From: Arctopsyche grandis
Lineage: Eukaryota; Arthropoda; Insecta; Trichoptera; Hydropsychidae
Direction of reading: 5' to 3'
NCBI RefSeq assembly: GCF_051622035.1
Contig: NC_135366.1
Span: 3,317,001-3,381,000, forward strand
Length of the DNA stretch: 64,000 nucleotides
Shown here: one piece after another, positions 11,191-22,761 of the stretch
Layout: every line of letters begins with the position of its first letter
How positions within the stretch are numbered: the stretch's first letter is position 1
Translations under genes and position numbers: made by a program
The notes under the pieces: generated by a model
The model's input: only the letters and a program-made list of their open reading frames with translations
Databases searched by the model: none
What the model was told of the DNA's origin: nothing

Positions 11191-11413
11191 TTTACATATA
11201 AAGTGATAGCATCATATTTGGATCACCCATTAGACATTTTAGTATATTCACTTACATTTACTAAGAGAAATATTTACTAAGCTTTTTGTATAAAAATATA
11301 ATCACCAAAACGTCTATATTTTTTGAATAAGTTAAAAAATAAACAGTAACTAACATTATATAAAATTTAAAATAGAGACCTTTAGGCGAAAAAATTTAAT
11401 GCTTCTCGCGTTA

Positions 11414-14400
11414 GGGCGGTTTCAGACTAGCGTTTTATACGCGCGTATAATCTCGTTTTTTGAAGTGCATGTAGGCGCGTATAGGCGCGTCGTTTTCCAT
11501 ACGCGCAACTCGTACGAGCGTAGACGCGCTTATAAGCTCGTATTATCCATGTTGATACTGAATCACCACTATCGGTTGGAGCGAACACGCTGAAATAAGC
11601 CCGTGTACGCGAGTCCGGTTTTTTGAAGCGCGAAATGTAGCGCGCGTGTAAGCGCGTATGCCGAAACGACGATATAGGGCGATTTCAGACTAACATATTT
11701 TTCTGCGCGTATATCGTCGTTTCGGCATACGCGCTTAGGGCGGTTTCAGACTAGCGTTTTTTTCTGCGCGTATACGGTCGTTTCGGCATACGCGCTTACA
11801 CGCGCGCTACTTTTCGCGCTTCAAAAAACCAGACGCGCGTACACGGGCTTATTCCGGCGTTTTCGCTCGAACCGGTAGTGGTGATTTAGTATCAACATGG
11901 ATAATACCAGCTTATAAGCGCGTCTACGCTCGTACGAGTTGCGCGTATGGAAAACGACGCACCTATACTCGCCTACATGCACTTCAAAAAACGAGATTAT
12001 ACACGCGTATAAAACGCTAGTCTGAAACCGCCCTTACACGCGCGCTACATTTCGCGCTTCAAAAAACCGGACTTGCATACACGAGCTTATTCCAGCGTGT
12101 TCGCTCCAACCGGTAGTGGTGATTTAGTATCAACATGGATAATACGAGCTTATAAGCGCGTCTACGCTCGTACGAGTTGCGCGCATGGAAAACGACGCGC
12201 CTATACGCGTCTACAAGCACTTCAAAAATCGAGATTATACGCGCGTATAAAACGCTAGTCTGAAACCGCCCTAACGCGAGAAGCATTCAATTTTTTCGCC
12301 TAAAGGTCTCTATACACTCTATATTTTAAATTTTATATAATGTTGTTTACTGTTTATTTTTTAACTTAGGGCGGTTTCAGACTAGCGTTTTATACGCGCG
12401 TATAATCTCGTTTTTTGAAGTGCATGTAGGCGCGTATAGGCGCATCGTTTTCCATACGCGCAACTCGTACGAGCGTAGACGCGCTTATAAGCTCGTATTA
12501 TCCATGTTGATACTAAATCACCACTATCGGTTGGAGCGAACACGCTGAAATAAGCCCGTGTACGCGAGTCCGGTTTTTTGAAGCGCGAAATGTAGCGCGC
12601 GTGTAAGCGCGTATGCCGAAACGACGATATAGGGCGATTTCAGACTAACATATTTTTCTGCGCGTATATCGTCGTTTCGGCATACGCGCTTAGGGCGGTT
12701 TCAGATTAGCGTTTTTTTCTGCGCGTATACGGTCGTTTCGGCATACGCGCTTACACGCGCGCTACTTTTCGCGCTTCAAAAAACCAGACGCGCGTACACG
12801 GGCTTATTCCGGCGTTTTCGCTCGAACCGGTAGTGGTGATTTAGTATCAACATGGATAATACGAGCTTATAAGCGCGTCTACGCTCGTACGAGTTGCGCG
12901 TATGGAAAACGACGCACCTATACTCGCCTACATGCACTTCAAAAAACGAGATTATACACGCGTATAAAACGCTAGTCTGAAACCGCCCTTACACGCGCGC
13001 TACATTTCGCGCTTCAAAAAACCGGACTTGCATACACGAGCTTATTCCAGCGTGTTCGCTCCAACCGGTAGTGGTGATTTAGTATCAACATGGATAATAC
13101 GAGCTTATAAGCGCGTCTACGCTCGTACGAGTTGCGCGCATGGAAAACGACGCGCCTATACGCGTCTACAAGCACTTCAAAAATCGAGATTATACGCGCG
13201 TATAAAACGCTAGTCTGAAACCGCCCTAACGCGAGAAGCATTCAATTTTTTCGCCTAAAGGTCTCTATACACTCTATATTTTAAATTTTATATAATGTTG
13301 TTTACTGTTTATTTTTTAACTTAGGGCGGTTTCAGACTAGCGTTTTATACGCGCGTATAATCTCGTTTTTTGAAGTGCATGTAGGCGCGTATAGGCGCAT
13401 CGTTTTCCATACGCGCAACTCGTACGAGCGTAGACGCGCTTATAAGCTCGTATTATCCATGTTGATACTAAATCACCACTATCGGTTGGAGCGAACACGC
13501 TGAAATAAGCCCGTGTACGCGAGTCCGGTTTTTTGAAGCGCGAAATGTAGCGCGCGTGTAAGCGCGTATGCCGAAACGACGATATAGGGCGATTTCAGAC
13601 TAACATATTTTTCTGCGCGTATATCGTCGTTTCGGCATACGCGCTTAGGGCGGTTTCAGATTAGCGTTTTTTTCTGCGCGTATACGGTCGTTTCGGCATA
13701 CGCGCTTACACGCGCGCTACTTTTCGCGCTTCAAAAAAGCAGACGCGCGTACACGGGCTTATTCCGGCGTTTTCGCTCGAACCGGTAGTGGTGATTTAGT
13801 ATCAACATGGATAATACCAGCTTATAAGCGCGTCTACGCTCGTACGAGTTGCGCGTATGGAAAACGACGCACCTATACTCGCCTACATGCACTTCAAAAA
13901 ACGAGATTATACACGCGTATAAAACGCTAGTCTGAAACCGCCCTTACACGCGCGCTACATTTCGCGCTTCAAAAAACCGGACTTGCATACACGAGCTTAT
14001 TCCAGCGTGTTCGCTCCAACCGGTAGTGGTGATTTAGTATCAACATGGATAATACGAGCTTATAAGCGCGTCTACGCTCGTACGAGTTGCGCGCATGGAA
14101 AACGACGCGCCTATGCGCGCCTACAAGCACTTCAAAAAACGAGATTATACGCGCATATAAAACGCTAGTCTGAAACCGCCCTAACGCGAGAAGCATTCAA
14201 TTTTTTCGCCTAAAGGTCATTTACTGTTTATTTTTTAACTTAGGGCGGTTTCAGACTAGCGTTTTATACGCGCGTATGATCTCGTTTTTTGAAGTGCATG
14301 TAGGCGCGCATAGGCGCGTCGTTTTCCATACGCGCAATTCGTACGAGCGTAGACGCGCTTATAAGCTCGTATTATCCATGTTGATACTAAATCACCACTA

Positions 14401-14541
14401 CCTGTTGGAGCGAACACGTTGAAATAAGCCCGTGTACGCGAGTCCGGTTTTTTGAAGCGCGAAATGTGGCGCGCGTGTAAGCGCGTATGCCGAAACGACG
14501 ATATACGCGCAGAAAAATACGCTAGTCTGAAACCGCCCTAA
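11414..14541. repeat. Palindromic tandem array: three 955-bp-type units plus one terminal MITE
   Basis: The marker GGGCGGTTTCAGACTAGCG starts units at 11414, 12369 and 13324 (spacing exactly 955) and again at 14243 (919, after a 36-bp deletion in the A+T linker). Each unit holds about three copies in alternating orientation of a roughly 300-bp inverted-repeat element ending CGCTAGTCTGAAACCGCCC, joined by A+T-rich linkers. The last copy (14243-14538) is a clean single MITE flanked by TA or TTA/TAA. The arms are full of CGCG, CGTATA and GCGCGTATAC steps, so CpG is abundant in an otherwise A+T-rich, CpG-poor region. Units 1 and 2 are almost identical. Similar short open frames recur once per unit on both strands; they are shadows of the repeat, not genes. 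Confidence 0.85.
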
Positions 14542-14780
14542 GGATAGAATATGCAATTCACTTTTCAATTCGAAATGTAGTAAATTATATAAATAATATG
14601 AGCCTTTTATTAAACTCCCGCTCTTGGATCCACTATCGGATCCCGCTCAATAGTCACCAACGTAGTTGAAAATAAATCACAAAGCAGATAATAACGGTGA
14701 AATACAGAAAAAATAAAGTGTATGCATTTTGGATAAGTATGCGAGTATGTATGTGGGCGCGCACTGCCACTGGTTGAAGA
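14542..14780. other. Spacer between the palindromic array and the presumed hfw promoter
   Basis: It contains CTCTTGGATCCACTATCGGATCC with a small GGATCC-centred repeat. Nothing else is recognised. Confidence 0.3.
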
Positions 14781-14830
14781 CAGCTGTATAAATGGCCAGC
14801 GGTCCGACCAGTTGTCGGCAAGTTTATATT
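14781..14830 (+). promoter_or_regulatory. Candidate core promoter for the downstream + gene (hfw-like)
   Basis: A TATAAA at 14787 in a locally G+C-rich context is followed by possible initiators at about 14810 (CCAGTTG) and 14817-14820. The first is rather close to the TATA and the second better spaced. The strong splice donor ending the presumed 5' exon (15179) and the next + acceptor at 22759 support transcription rightwards. The link to hfw is inferred from strand and splice signals only. Confidence 0.4.
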
Positions 14831-15179
14831 TAGTTGATACGAATCAGTGGCGGGGGAGAGTCGATCGACCCCGGCATCATTTCAAACACCATTTTCGACG
14901 CGAATTTGCCGAAAAATCATTCTAACGATTGGCACGCTTGTCGTCGGCCATTTTGGCGCCCATTTGAAATGCACGAACGACCGCCATTTCGCGATTTCGC
15001 CGATGCAAAACAAAATCGTAGGCGATAGAGGCAAAGTTCTAGCGGAAAAGTGCTGTCAACGCGCTTATCCGCTTCCAATGAAACGAGACATAAACAAAAC
15101 ACTCATGCATCGCATTAATTGCGTCTACTTCGGCACTTCTTCGTGATCGCTTCTATATTTATATATATATAATTCACAG
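14815..15179 (+). other. Presumed 5' non-coding exon of the hfw-like gene
   Basis: The start is set by the candidate promoter and the end by CACAG/GTAAGC, a near-consensus donor at 15179/15180. It contains several short ATG frames in three frames (longest 99 codons, at 14847-15146). None resembles a protein, so it is probably 5'UTR. It contrasts with the A+T-rich intron that follows. Confidence 0.4.
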
Positions 15180-16263
15180 GTAAGCATGTATAACTTGTAA
15201 TTTTAATGATCGCCATCTATCTCAATAGTGTAATTTGCCTAATTGCACTTTCACAACAAGGTTTGTGTTTGTTATTTTTGAACGCATTGCACATTTGGTC
15301 GAATGTGACGATCGATCTATTTAATATCCGGTCCGGTATGCATTAGCTAGTATGTACTTCGACTAGTAAATATAAGGAAGAGGGATTTCCGTATTTTATA
15401 TTCGCGTTGTATATCGTAATAGCGTTTAAAATTCGACCTTGATATGTTGAACATTTAGATATTGGCAAAACTCCGAGTGTTTGTGAGTTTGAATTTAAAT
15501 TTCGTTTTTACAGTTGAGGCGAAAACCTTGAAATATATTATTTAATGTTTTAATATCCAATTTAATCCAAATTCATAAATATAATATTTATTAGCTAAGA
15601 TTCATTTGCAAACTCTCGACGCAAAAACGGTAAATATCGTATTTATTTTACTAAATCTTGTAATAAATGTCTTGCAAATGTAAAACTGCTTGAAAATATC
15701 GATAACAGTAAAAGGCGATAATCCAATTCACATAGTAACGTAGAATTTGCATCGTTTATTTCAGTAATAAATTAATTTTAATCGATCAAATAAATGGGTT
15801 ACATTGTTTGGTCTATGTAAATGCAGCTATTTTTCATTTTGATTATAAAATAAAAATAAAAATGGAGTAATATTAACGTTGAGAACGTTGCCGATAATGA
15901 TGCTCCTTTTCATTATTAAATTATTGCACTACATATATTATTTTATCATCAACTGGCGTTTATTTATTGTTTTTGATCGAGAGGTCAATAACTACATATA
16001 CACTAGTTAGCAACTACTATATGTATATGTATGTACATACACAATATCTACATACATACATATGTATTTATACTACTATACGTTTGACAATGAAGATTTC
16101 TCTCGAAAAATACATATTTATTACAAGTTTTATTGAACCGTAACAGAAAAACCACGACCGATATAAATGTCTCTAGGGAAGATTGATATCGGATAGTTAT
16201 GAGGCAATAAGGAAATATATTAAATGTTTCTGAAACCACTTCCAAATTATAATATTTTGTCAT
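15180..16263 (+). other. First part of hfw intron 1, no recognisable feature
   Basis: A+T-rich sequence with TACATACATATGTA-type simple repeats around 16020-16070. No open frame or inverted-repeat element is recognised. Confidence 0.4.
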
Positions 16264-16267
16264 TTAA

Positions 16268-16337
16268 GAGGGCTGGACACCAGCGCTTTGTCCATACAAA
16301 CGTATTACACTTCTCCCTTCCTCAATTATGGCACTAG

Positions 16338-16368
<31 letters not shown>

Positions 16369-17862
16369 ATATTAGCCAAAGTGACATTACAGAGATCTCC
16401 AACGCGTCACTGTGGCCGGTCATTCAGTAATAATAACATCATAACAGTAATAATAACTTATAAAAATAACAATATTGACACAACATCATTAAAATCATAA
16501 AATCATAAAAAAAAACATAGATAAAGTAATAACAATCATTCATATTTATAATAGGCAAAATCAACCACTGGCATTCCTCAACAACCACTCAACCAGATTA
16601 GTATATTTTATATTGAAGAGGTCAATTTCACCAGAAATCCGGTTGAGCAGATATATAGCCCTAGATATAGGAGCCGTTGTCAACATATTTGTGCGAGCCA
16701 CAGGAGGAACAAACAAATCACGATATCTCAAGTCCCTGAATTTGCTAGGTGCATTAAACCTAAATTCATTTAGAACCTGAGGATTGTGAATTATCCCATT
16801 CAACAGCTTAAAAAAGTGCCTTCCCAGTAACATATTCCGACGAGACTCCAATGAGTTGAAACCTAACGCCCCTAATAGGAATGCACTAGGATATAGCCAA
16901 GGATAATAACCATACTGTTTCAAATAAAGATATCTGAGAAACCGTTTTTGGATTCTCTCAATCTTCAATGAATGAGTTATATGGGTAGGATTCCATATAA
17001 TAGAAGAAAATTCTAGAATACTACGTACTAAAGATTCATAAAGAATTTTAAGCACCAACGTACTCTGGAAAGGTTTGCTAACTCTTAGTAAGAATCCCAG
17101 CATTTTTGTGGCTCGCAAACAAATATTGTCTATGTGTCGTTTAAATTGAAAATTATTCGAGAACAAGACCCCCAAATCACAATATTCATCCACAAACTTT
17201 AATTCAACACCACTTAGGCGATATGGATAAATCAAGCGATTTGAAGATCTTGCCACATTGAGAACACAGCATTTTTGAATGCTAAAAAATAATTTATTAT
17301 CGACAGACCAACTTGACAGCGCATCTAAGTCCAATTGGAGAAGGGCTGCGTCACTATGAGACTTAACTGTCATAAAAATCTTAAGGTCATCGGCGAATAA
17401 AAGATAGTCTGAATACTTGATTATTTTTGAGATGTCATTAATGTAAATTAAAAAGAATAATTATTTTTTAATATGCTATGGATATCCACCATTGGGATGC
17501 ATCTATCGTTTTATTTTTTTGATTAGTTATTTTTTATAGGAGCTAGGAGCCGCCAAACATCTATAAAATCGCCTCTTTTTTACACCCACGAAAAGAGTCC
17601 AGCGTGCTTATTTAACGGTCGATTTAAAAAAAAATACGCGCATAGTTGCACAGAAAATATCTTTCTCATACCGATGATGAAATTTTTTTAAAAATTGGTC
17701 CAGTTTCGGAGGAGAAAATAGGAGAATACGAAACCTCGATTTTGTCGATTTAAAATACGTATTATCTGGTCGAAGCGAAACTGTCGCAATCACTCAATAT
17801 ATATGTATATATATCGAAGAAAGGAACGGCAACAAAATTAAGGTTTCGGGTGTACAGCCCTC
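16268..17862 (-). mobile_element. MITE family B, copy 1, split by a LINE insertion
   Basis: It begins GAGGGCTGGACACCAGCGC after TTAA (16264-16267) and ends GGTGTACAGCCCTC before TAAA (one base off TTAA). Without the LINE (about 16338-17457) it is the reverse complement of the intact copy at 22012-22475. TTAA flanks and short inverted repeats suggest a piggyBac-mobilised non-autonomous element. Confidence 0.7.
16338..17457 (-). mobile_element. 5'-truncated non-LTR retrotransposon (jockey/CR1-like) with reverse transcriptase C-terminal region
   Basis: On -, an open frame runs from about 17452 to 16561. It begins within the reverse transcriptase palm, containing FLIYINDIS and LLFADDLKIF; the FADD box carries two catalytic aspartates. 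The thumb and C-terminal region follow, ending with VEWLLRNASG and a stop. The 3' end is a (TAAA)n tail (16338-16366 on +). The 5' truncation inside the palm domain is typical of LINE integration. It is inserted into MITE family B copy 1. Confidence 0.85.
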
Positions 17863-17866
17863 TAAA

Positions 17867-18099
17867 CAGACCAGTCCCACATGAGTATTTCACAACATGC
17901 ACCATCTCTTATCAGTGTTTTATGGATCATTTGCGTTGAACAATGTTTACAAACTGTGGTGCGCGTTCCCACTCCTACTCCACACACCACAAATATGTTT
18001 ATATGTATATATATTTGGAACTGATAAGATAAAACGTAACATATGTAAATAACTTACTTGTCATTATGCACTATTTTGGCTTCAGAATTACAATTAATT
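17867..18099. other. hfw intron 1, segment without features
   Basis: No coding or repeat signal is recognised. Confidence 0.3.
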
Positions 18100-18200
18100 T
18101 AACAGGCCACAATCTAGAACCGCCAGATCGACTCTTTGGGTTTAGGGTTTCGGTCTAAAATGCCATTTTTTTTATTTATTTCTAGAATGTGGCCTGTTAT
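18100..18200. mobile_element. Short MITE (about 100 bp)
   Basis: The ends TTAACAGGCCACAATCTAGA and TCTAGAATGTGGCCTGTTA are inverted complements with one mismatch, around a roughly 60-bp core that includes GGGTTTAGGGTTTCGG. No second copy is seen in the window. Confidence 0.55.
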
Positions 18201-18949
18201 GTATATTGCGCTAGTGTCTCGAGTCTTCATTCAATCAAATTGAACAAGTGGGATTAAACGGGGCGAATCACTTGTTCCTTTTAAAGCAATGCAGTTATCG
18301 TCGACTTAAACTAATTTGCGAGACCTTCGCCTCTGACACTTGTCCTCTTTCATTGCTTGGGAACATTGAACGGATTTAAACAGCGCTGGATCCTACCGGA
18401 ATGTTTATTTAAAGTTTTGTTCTATTTCTAGTCCAAAACATAAACGTGCAAAATGCGAACGTTTAAATTTGGCACAAGAAAACCTTGTTTACTCTAGATA
18501 TAGTTGGTTTCTGCTCAATTATCATTGTTTTTTTATTATTGTTCTTTCTCTGTGTAGTTGTGTCTCTCTATGTATCTCATATACATACATATACATATGT
18601 AGTTTCTTATTAGTATTTTAATACAATTTACAGTTGATATATCAACTCGATTACCTTAGGCGTAATTTGATTTTGGGAGTCCTCTCTCCCCCCCCCCCCC
18701 TCCCTTACAAATAATTAATGCCATTTTTTTACAAACCTCCTTTACGTTCCAGTTACGACTACAATTCAGGAAAAAATTTGCCTCTTATCCGATCGTTTTC
18801 ATACTATGCCATATTGCTCATTTTGGTCATCAATATAAGTAAATGGATCTTCCGCCATTACGATAGAGATAAAATATCGTTTAAGACGCGTTTCAAGTTT
18901 GCAAATTTTAAATCTGGGTGACGTCTATGTAGTCTTTAGTTTTGGGTTT
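18201..18949. other. hfw intron 1, segment with a homopolymer tract
   Basis: It contains a C-rich run near 18688 and several ACATATGTA-type repeats. A 67-codon open frame (18718-18921) has no family resemblance and is not called a gene. Confidence 0.3.
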
Positions 18950-19310
18950 GGTGCAAACGATCGAAAAGCGCCAGACAGATTGAAGCACAGATTAACTGGA
19001 TGGCTGCTTTAAGCGCAATTCTCGACTTCACGAATGAAAAATTGCACATCAGATGACGATTAACCTTTCGATGTGCACAGATGCAATTATTAAAATGGTA
19101 ATTATTAAAATTGAGTTGGATCTTTCTGGCGAGTTTAGTAAGGCATAATTCGGAACTAAAGTATGAGAAGCACAGAACGTATACAGGGTAGGTATGTCGG
19201 GACTTCGGGTAGATTTCGCTTAGTGTAAGTGCGAGCAGTGCCCACGCATAAGGTACGCGTGTCGTTAATCTGTGGTTCAGTCTGTCTGGCGCTTTTCGAT
19301 CGTTTGCACC
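18950..19310. mobile_element. MITE family C, copy 1
   Basis: Inverted termini of about 40 bp start GGTGCAAACGATCGAAAAGC, continue GCCAGACAGA, and end in the complement CGATCGTTTGCACC. A second copy lies at 27975-28325. A 145-codon open frame on - runs through it, but its repeat of the terminal sequence shows it is not a gene. Confidence 0.7.
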
Positions 19311-19519
19311 GCATCGTTTAGTTTTATACATAGATGGCGGTGGTAAAATAAAATTATTGGTATTTTTATTCAAAATAATAGTTTATATGTCTTAATATTA
19401 TATACAAAACTAAAAAAGAGGTTTGTTTTTAAAAAACTTTTTTTTACATGGTATTTTTATTACATACATATATTATTTAATTAAAAAAATGTTAAAATTG
19501 AAACAGTTTATTATATGTA
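19311..19519. other. hfw intron 1 spacer
   Basis: A+T-rich, nothing recognised. Confidence 0.3.
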
Positions 19520-19752
19520 ATTAGCCAGCAGCATGACTTGGTGGTTGGGCTTTTGCCTAGCACCGAGAGGCGCCGGGTTTGATTCCGTGAGTTAATCTCG
19601 ATTGAAAAGAATTTATTTTGAATATATCTGTAATGCTGCTGGTCAGACTTGGATATTTGTGACTCCAGGTTGATCGTCTCCTATCAGAGTTTACCAATTT
19701 TTCTGATTAAATTGGCTAAAAACCATCCGACCTACAATGTCACCACTATTTG
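19520..19752 (+). mobile_element. tRNA-derived SINE, diverged 3'-truncated copy
   Basis: The head AGCCAGCAGCATGACTTGGT and the B-box-like GGGTTTGATTCC match the SINE at 24020 with many substitutions. The body segments (GTCAGACTTGGATATTTGTG, CCTATCAGAGTTTACC) are recognisable. The 3' GGCCAGGAAGGC segment is missing. Confidence 0.7.
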
Positions 19753-19754
19753 AG

Positions 19755-19928
19755 GGTTCGGTGATTACTGGTCACAAAGTCACTAAAATCTCTATAACGG
19801 AACATCTAGCAGCCGAAAAGTCCATCATACTAACGAGAACTTGAGTGCCAAATATTGTGTATTCACGATTTTCATGGCAAAAATTGTCTTTGTGACCACC
19901 GCAACGTGAGGAATAGTCCAATTGCCCT
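19755..19928 (+). repeat. Dispersed repeat family D, copy (+)
   Basis: It contains TCACTAAAATCTCTATAACG, CCATCATACTAACGAGAAC, TGAGTGCCAAATATTGTG and ATTTTCATGGCAAAAATTG. The same string of blocks occurs inverted at 21773, split by a Harbinger at 35640/36522, and again at 52110. It is probably a non-coding MITE; its exact ends are uncertain. Confidence 0.65.
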
Positions 19929-19969
19929 ATTTAAGTATGATTAATATTACATATGTATATATAAAATCG

Positions 19970-20226
19970 GACCCGATGTGTGTGGGTATGTATGTTGGTA
20001 TGTGCCAAACCGTGGACATACAGCCAATCAGAGTCAAGTGGTCGAAGAGACGCGGCAAAGCGTGGTAGTGGGGAAGTGGTGGGGGGGGGGGGAGTGGAGC
20101 GTAATGTGACGTCAGGCCGAGCGTCGGGTAACATAAACACACACATTCATTCATCATTTCCAACGGGTTGGATCGGTGAGCGTCTAATGCGCGCACTTTT
20201 TATAACGATTAATATTACGTGCGCAC
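19970..20226 (+). promoter_or_regulatory. G+C-rich candidate regulatory island in hfw intron 1
   Basis: A CCAAT box (20024-20028, in CAGCCAATCAGAG) and a perfect palindromic CRE TGACGTCA (20107-20114) flank a G-rich run. The ACGCGG- and GCGTC-rich context stands out from the A+T-rich intron. It could be an alternative promoter or enhancer, or part of an unrecognised mobile element; no function is proved by the sequence. Confidence 0.35.
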
Positions 20227-21581
20227 TAGGGTTTCTGGACTCGACTCGACCCGGCCGGGTAATGACTTAAAACCCGGATCCAGGTATTTAAAATTTCGAG
20301 TATTAACGTAAAAATTCAAAATGATTTTCATTCGATACATTGATAATATCCAAATATGTATGTGATATTTAGAGATTACTAGGAGTTATACGGCTTTGCT
20401 CAGTATTTGTAATATAAACAGCTTAAACATGGCGAATCTAATAGTAATATGTATTTGTTTTTTTATTAAATTTATATGAATCGAAAAAATATAATGTTTA
20501 ACTAATTGAATTGTCGTTATAAAAACTTTGTTTTGTTTACGATGTTTCCAACCAAAGATACTTACATACAAAGTCTCTTTCGAAATTATATATTAGATGC
20601 GTGTACAAAATTATATATAAGACCCTATTTGTTCGAGAATTTGATTTTACGACTTGTGAGTTCTGAGAAAACTGAACATGAAACGGATTTTGCAAATACT
20701 AAAAATAAATACCGAAAACGATACGGCGTGCTGAAATTTGGTTAAATTTAGAATTTCACCCATATACAGTGTACATATTTTTATAATTTTGCCTTAGACC
20801 ACTGTAAGACTTCAGAGTGTAAACATCGTTTTAACATCATCATCATCATCATCATACCTGATTTCGTCAACGGTTAGTACTATATTTGAATTATTTCTTG
20901 TAATTCTCATAAAAAAATCAGTTTAATTCTTGACCGAATATATATGTAAGTATAGTTTTCTTTATATTTTTAGGAAAACTACAATATTCTATAATAATAA
21001 TGATAGTATTTGCTAAATGTGCCGATAATATTGGTATACCTCTGCTGAGATATAATTGTTTTAAGAATATTAATATTGACCTGTATTTATTTGTTAATTA
21101 ATTTTAACTTCAGTAAACAAATAGCCTGATTGAAATATGTTATTAATTTTTTTAACATACAATATTTCATTCTGTTTTACTGTCGATATTTCACGTTACT
21201 TTACATAAAATGCATACATACATATTTAGTTATTGAAAAATATTTTGACTCGAACAACCTATTTTGAATATTATAATATGCTAGTTATTTTACCTTTTAA
21301 ACCTACACCTTTCGCTACTAATTTCAACACACGAACCATCATCAGTCATTTAAAGGTAAATTATGAAATGAAATATGTCTGCATATATGTAAAATAAATA
21401 AAAATTAATTGAGTATACATATACTAATATATTGAGATTAGTATACTATTATGTTTGTATTTGTTTATTATATGTTTTTTATCACCTTCTATAATATTTT
21501 TCCAGAATTGTATAATGAAACAAAATAAAATTTTAAGATTTTGATTTTGAACCCGGATCCGTCGGGTTTTCAGAAACCCTA
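20227..21581. mobile_element. Possible DNA element with TAGGGTTTCTG termini
   Basis: It begins TAGGGTTTCTG and ends CAGAAACCCTA. Related C/G-rich subterminal blocks (ACCCGGCCGGGT left, GGATCCGTCGGGTTTT right) follow, but there is no clear target duplication. The interior is A+T rich, includes an (ATC)n microsatellite near 20835, and has no coding frame. The pairing of these ends is tentative. Confidence 0.3.
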
Positions 21582-21772
21582 CATATGTATCATCATCTTG
21601 AGGCATTTGGTGGATATCAATTTGATATTTTATGAGCGGCATAAGTCTTTTGACAAGGAATGTTATTTGAAATGCCAGTGGGGCTTTAGATTCGTTTAAA
21701 TGACGACAGTATTTATCACTTTGATGAGTTTGATTGTTTGTGTAGAGTGCTAAATATAATATCTGTCTGTGA

Positions 21773-21966
21773 AAACGGTAATTGGATTATTAGTCATATT
21801 GCGATCGCCCAAAAGACAATTTTTGCCATGCAAATCGCGAATACGGAATATTTGGCACTCAAGTTCTCGTTAATATGATGGACTTTTCGGCTGCCAAATG
21901 ATCCGTTATAGAGATTTTAGTGACTTTTGGGTGAGCGCTTTGTGACCAATAATCACCAAACCGTGA
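21773..21966 (-). repeat. Dispersed repeat family D, inverted copy
   Basis: The reverse complement carries the same ordered blocks as 19755-19928, including ACTAAAATCTCTATAACGG and GTGCCAAATATTCCGTATTC. It lies 1.8 kb away in opposite orientation. Confidence 0.65.
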
Positions 21967-22011
21967 AAACATGGCATTATTATGTAAAAAAAGCAGCGTA
22001 CTTACACTTAA

Positions 22012-22475
22012 GAGGGCTGTACACCCGAAACCTTAATTTTGTTGCCGTTCCTGTCGCATTCACTCAATGTATATATTGAGTGAATGCGACAGTTGCGCTT
22101 CGACCATATAATACATATTTTAAATCGACAAAATCAAGGTTTCGTATTCTCCAATTTTCTCCTCCGAAACTGGACCAATTTTTTAAAAAATTTCATCATC
22201 GGTATGAGAAAGATATTTTCTTTGCACCTGTGCGCGTATTATTTTTTAAATCGACCGTTAAATAAGCACGCTGGACTCTTTTCGTGGGTGTAAAAAAGAG
22301 GCGATTTTATAGATGTTTGGCGGCTAAAAAATAACTAATCAAAAAAATGAAAGCACAGATGCATGCCAATGGTGGATATCCATAGCATATTAAAAAAATA
22401 TTTCTCTAGTGCCATAATTGAGGAAGGGAGAAGTGTAATACGTTTGTATGGACAAGGCGCTGGTGTCCAGCCCTC
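22012..22475 (+). mobile_element. MITE family B, copy 2 (intact, 464 bp)
   Basis: It is flanked by TTAA on both sides (22008-22011, 22476-22479). The termini are GAGGGCTGTACACC and GGTGTCCAGCCCTC. Near its left end is a perfect hairpin: 16-bp arms GTCGCATTCACTCAAT and its complement around a 6-base loop. The 61-codon open frame inside it is a shadow; the same frame recurs in copy 1. Confidence 0.8.
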
Positions 22476-22479
22476 TTAA

Positions 22480-22759
22480 GTACGTTCTATTTCTAGCGTA
22501 TTGTTTGCCTCAAACAACGCACGCCCCTGCAATTATTTCCCTTGTTTACGTACTTAATCGTCTGCTGTGCTGTTTCCAATGTCTACAATGAACTAGATAC
22601 AATCAATTCGATAGAGACACGCCCGTTTGTGATCGATTGGAGACGAGGAAACAAAAATGTTCCGTAATTGTTAACAGTATCCATATGTATGTGCATATCT
22701 GCACCGGTGGTAGCGCCTCTAGTGGTGATTTATATGAAGTAAATTTGTATTTATTTCAG
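22480..22759 (+). other. End of hfw intron 1
   Basis: It ends in the acceptor TTTATTTCAG at 22759, immediately before the signal-peptide exon. No other feature is seen. Confidence 0.4.
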
Positions 22760-22761
22760 CC

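Noticed and set aside
11399-14196. Paired open frames of 61-75 codons recurring every 955 bp on both strands
   Set aside because: They are shadows of the palindromic tandem repeat; the same string appears in both orientations and has no codon or protein-family signal.
11414-14541. CRISPR-like array
   Set aside because: Units are 955 bp with internal palindromes and no spacer diversity, in a eukaryotic genome.
18936-19373. 145-codon minus-strand frame
   Set aside because: It coincides with MITE family C including its inverted ends; the second copy at 27975 does not keep the frame.
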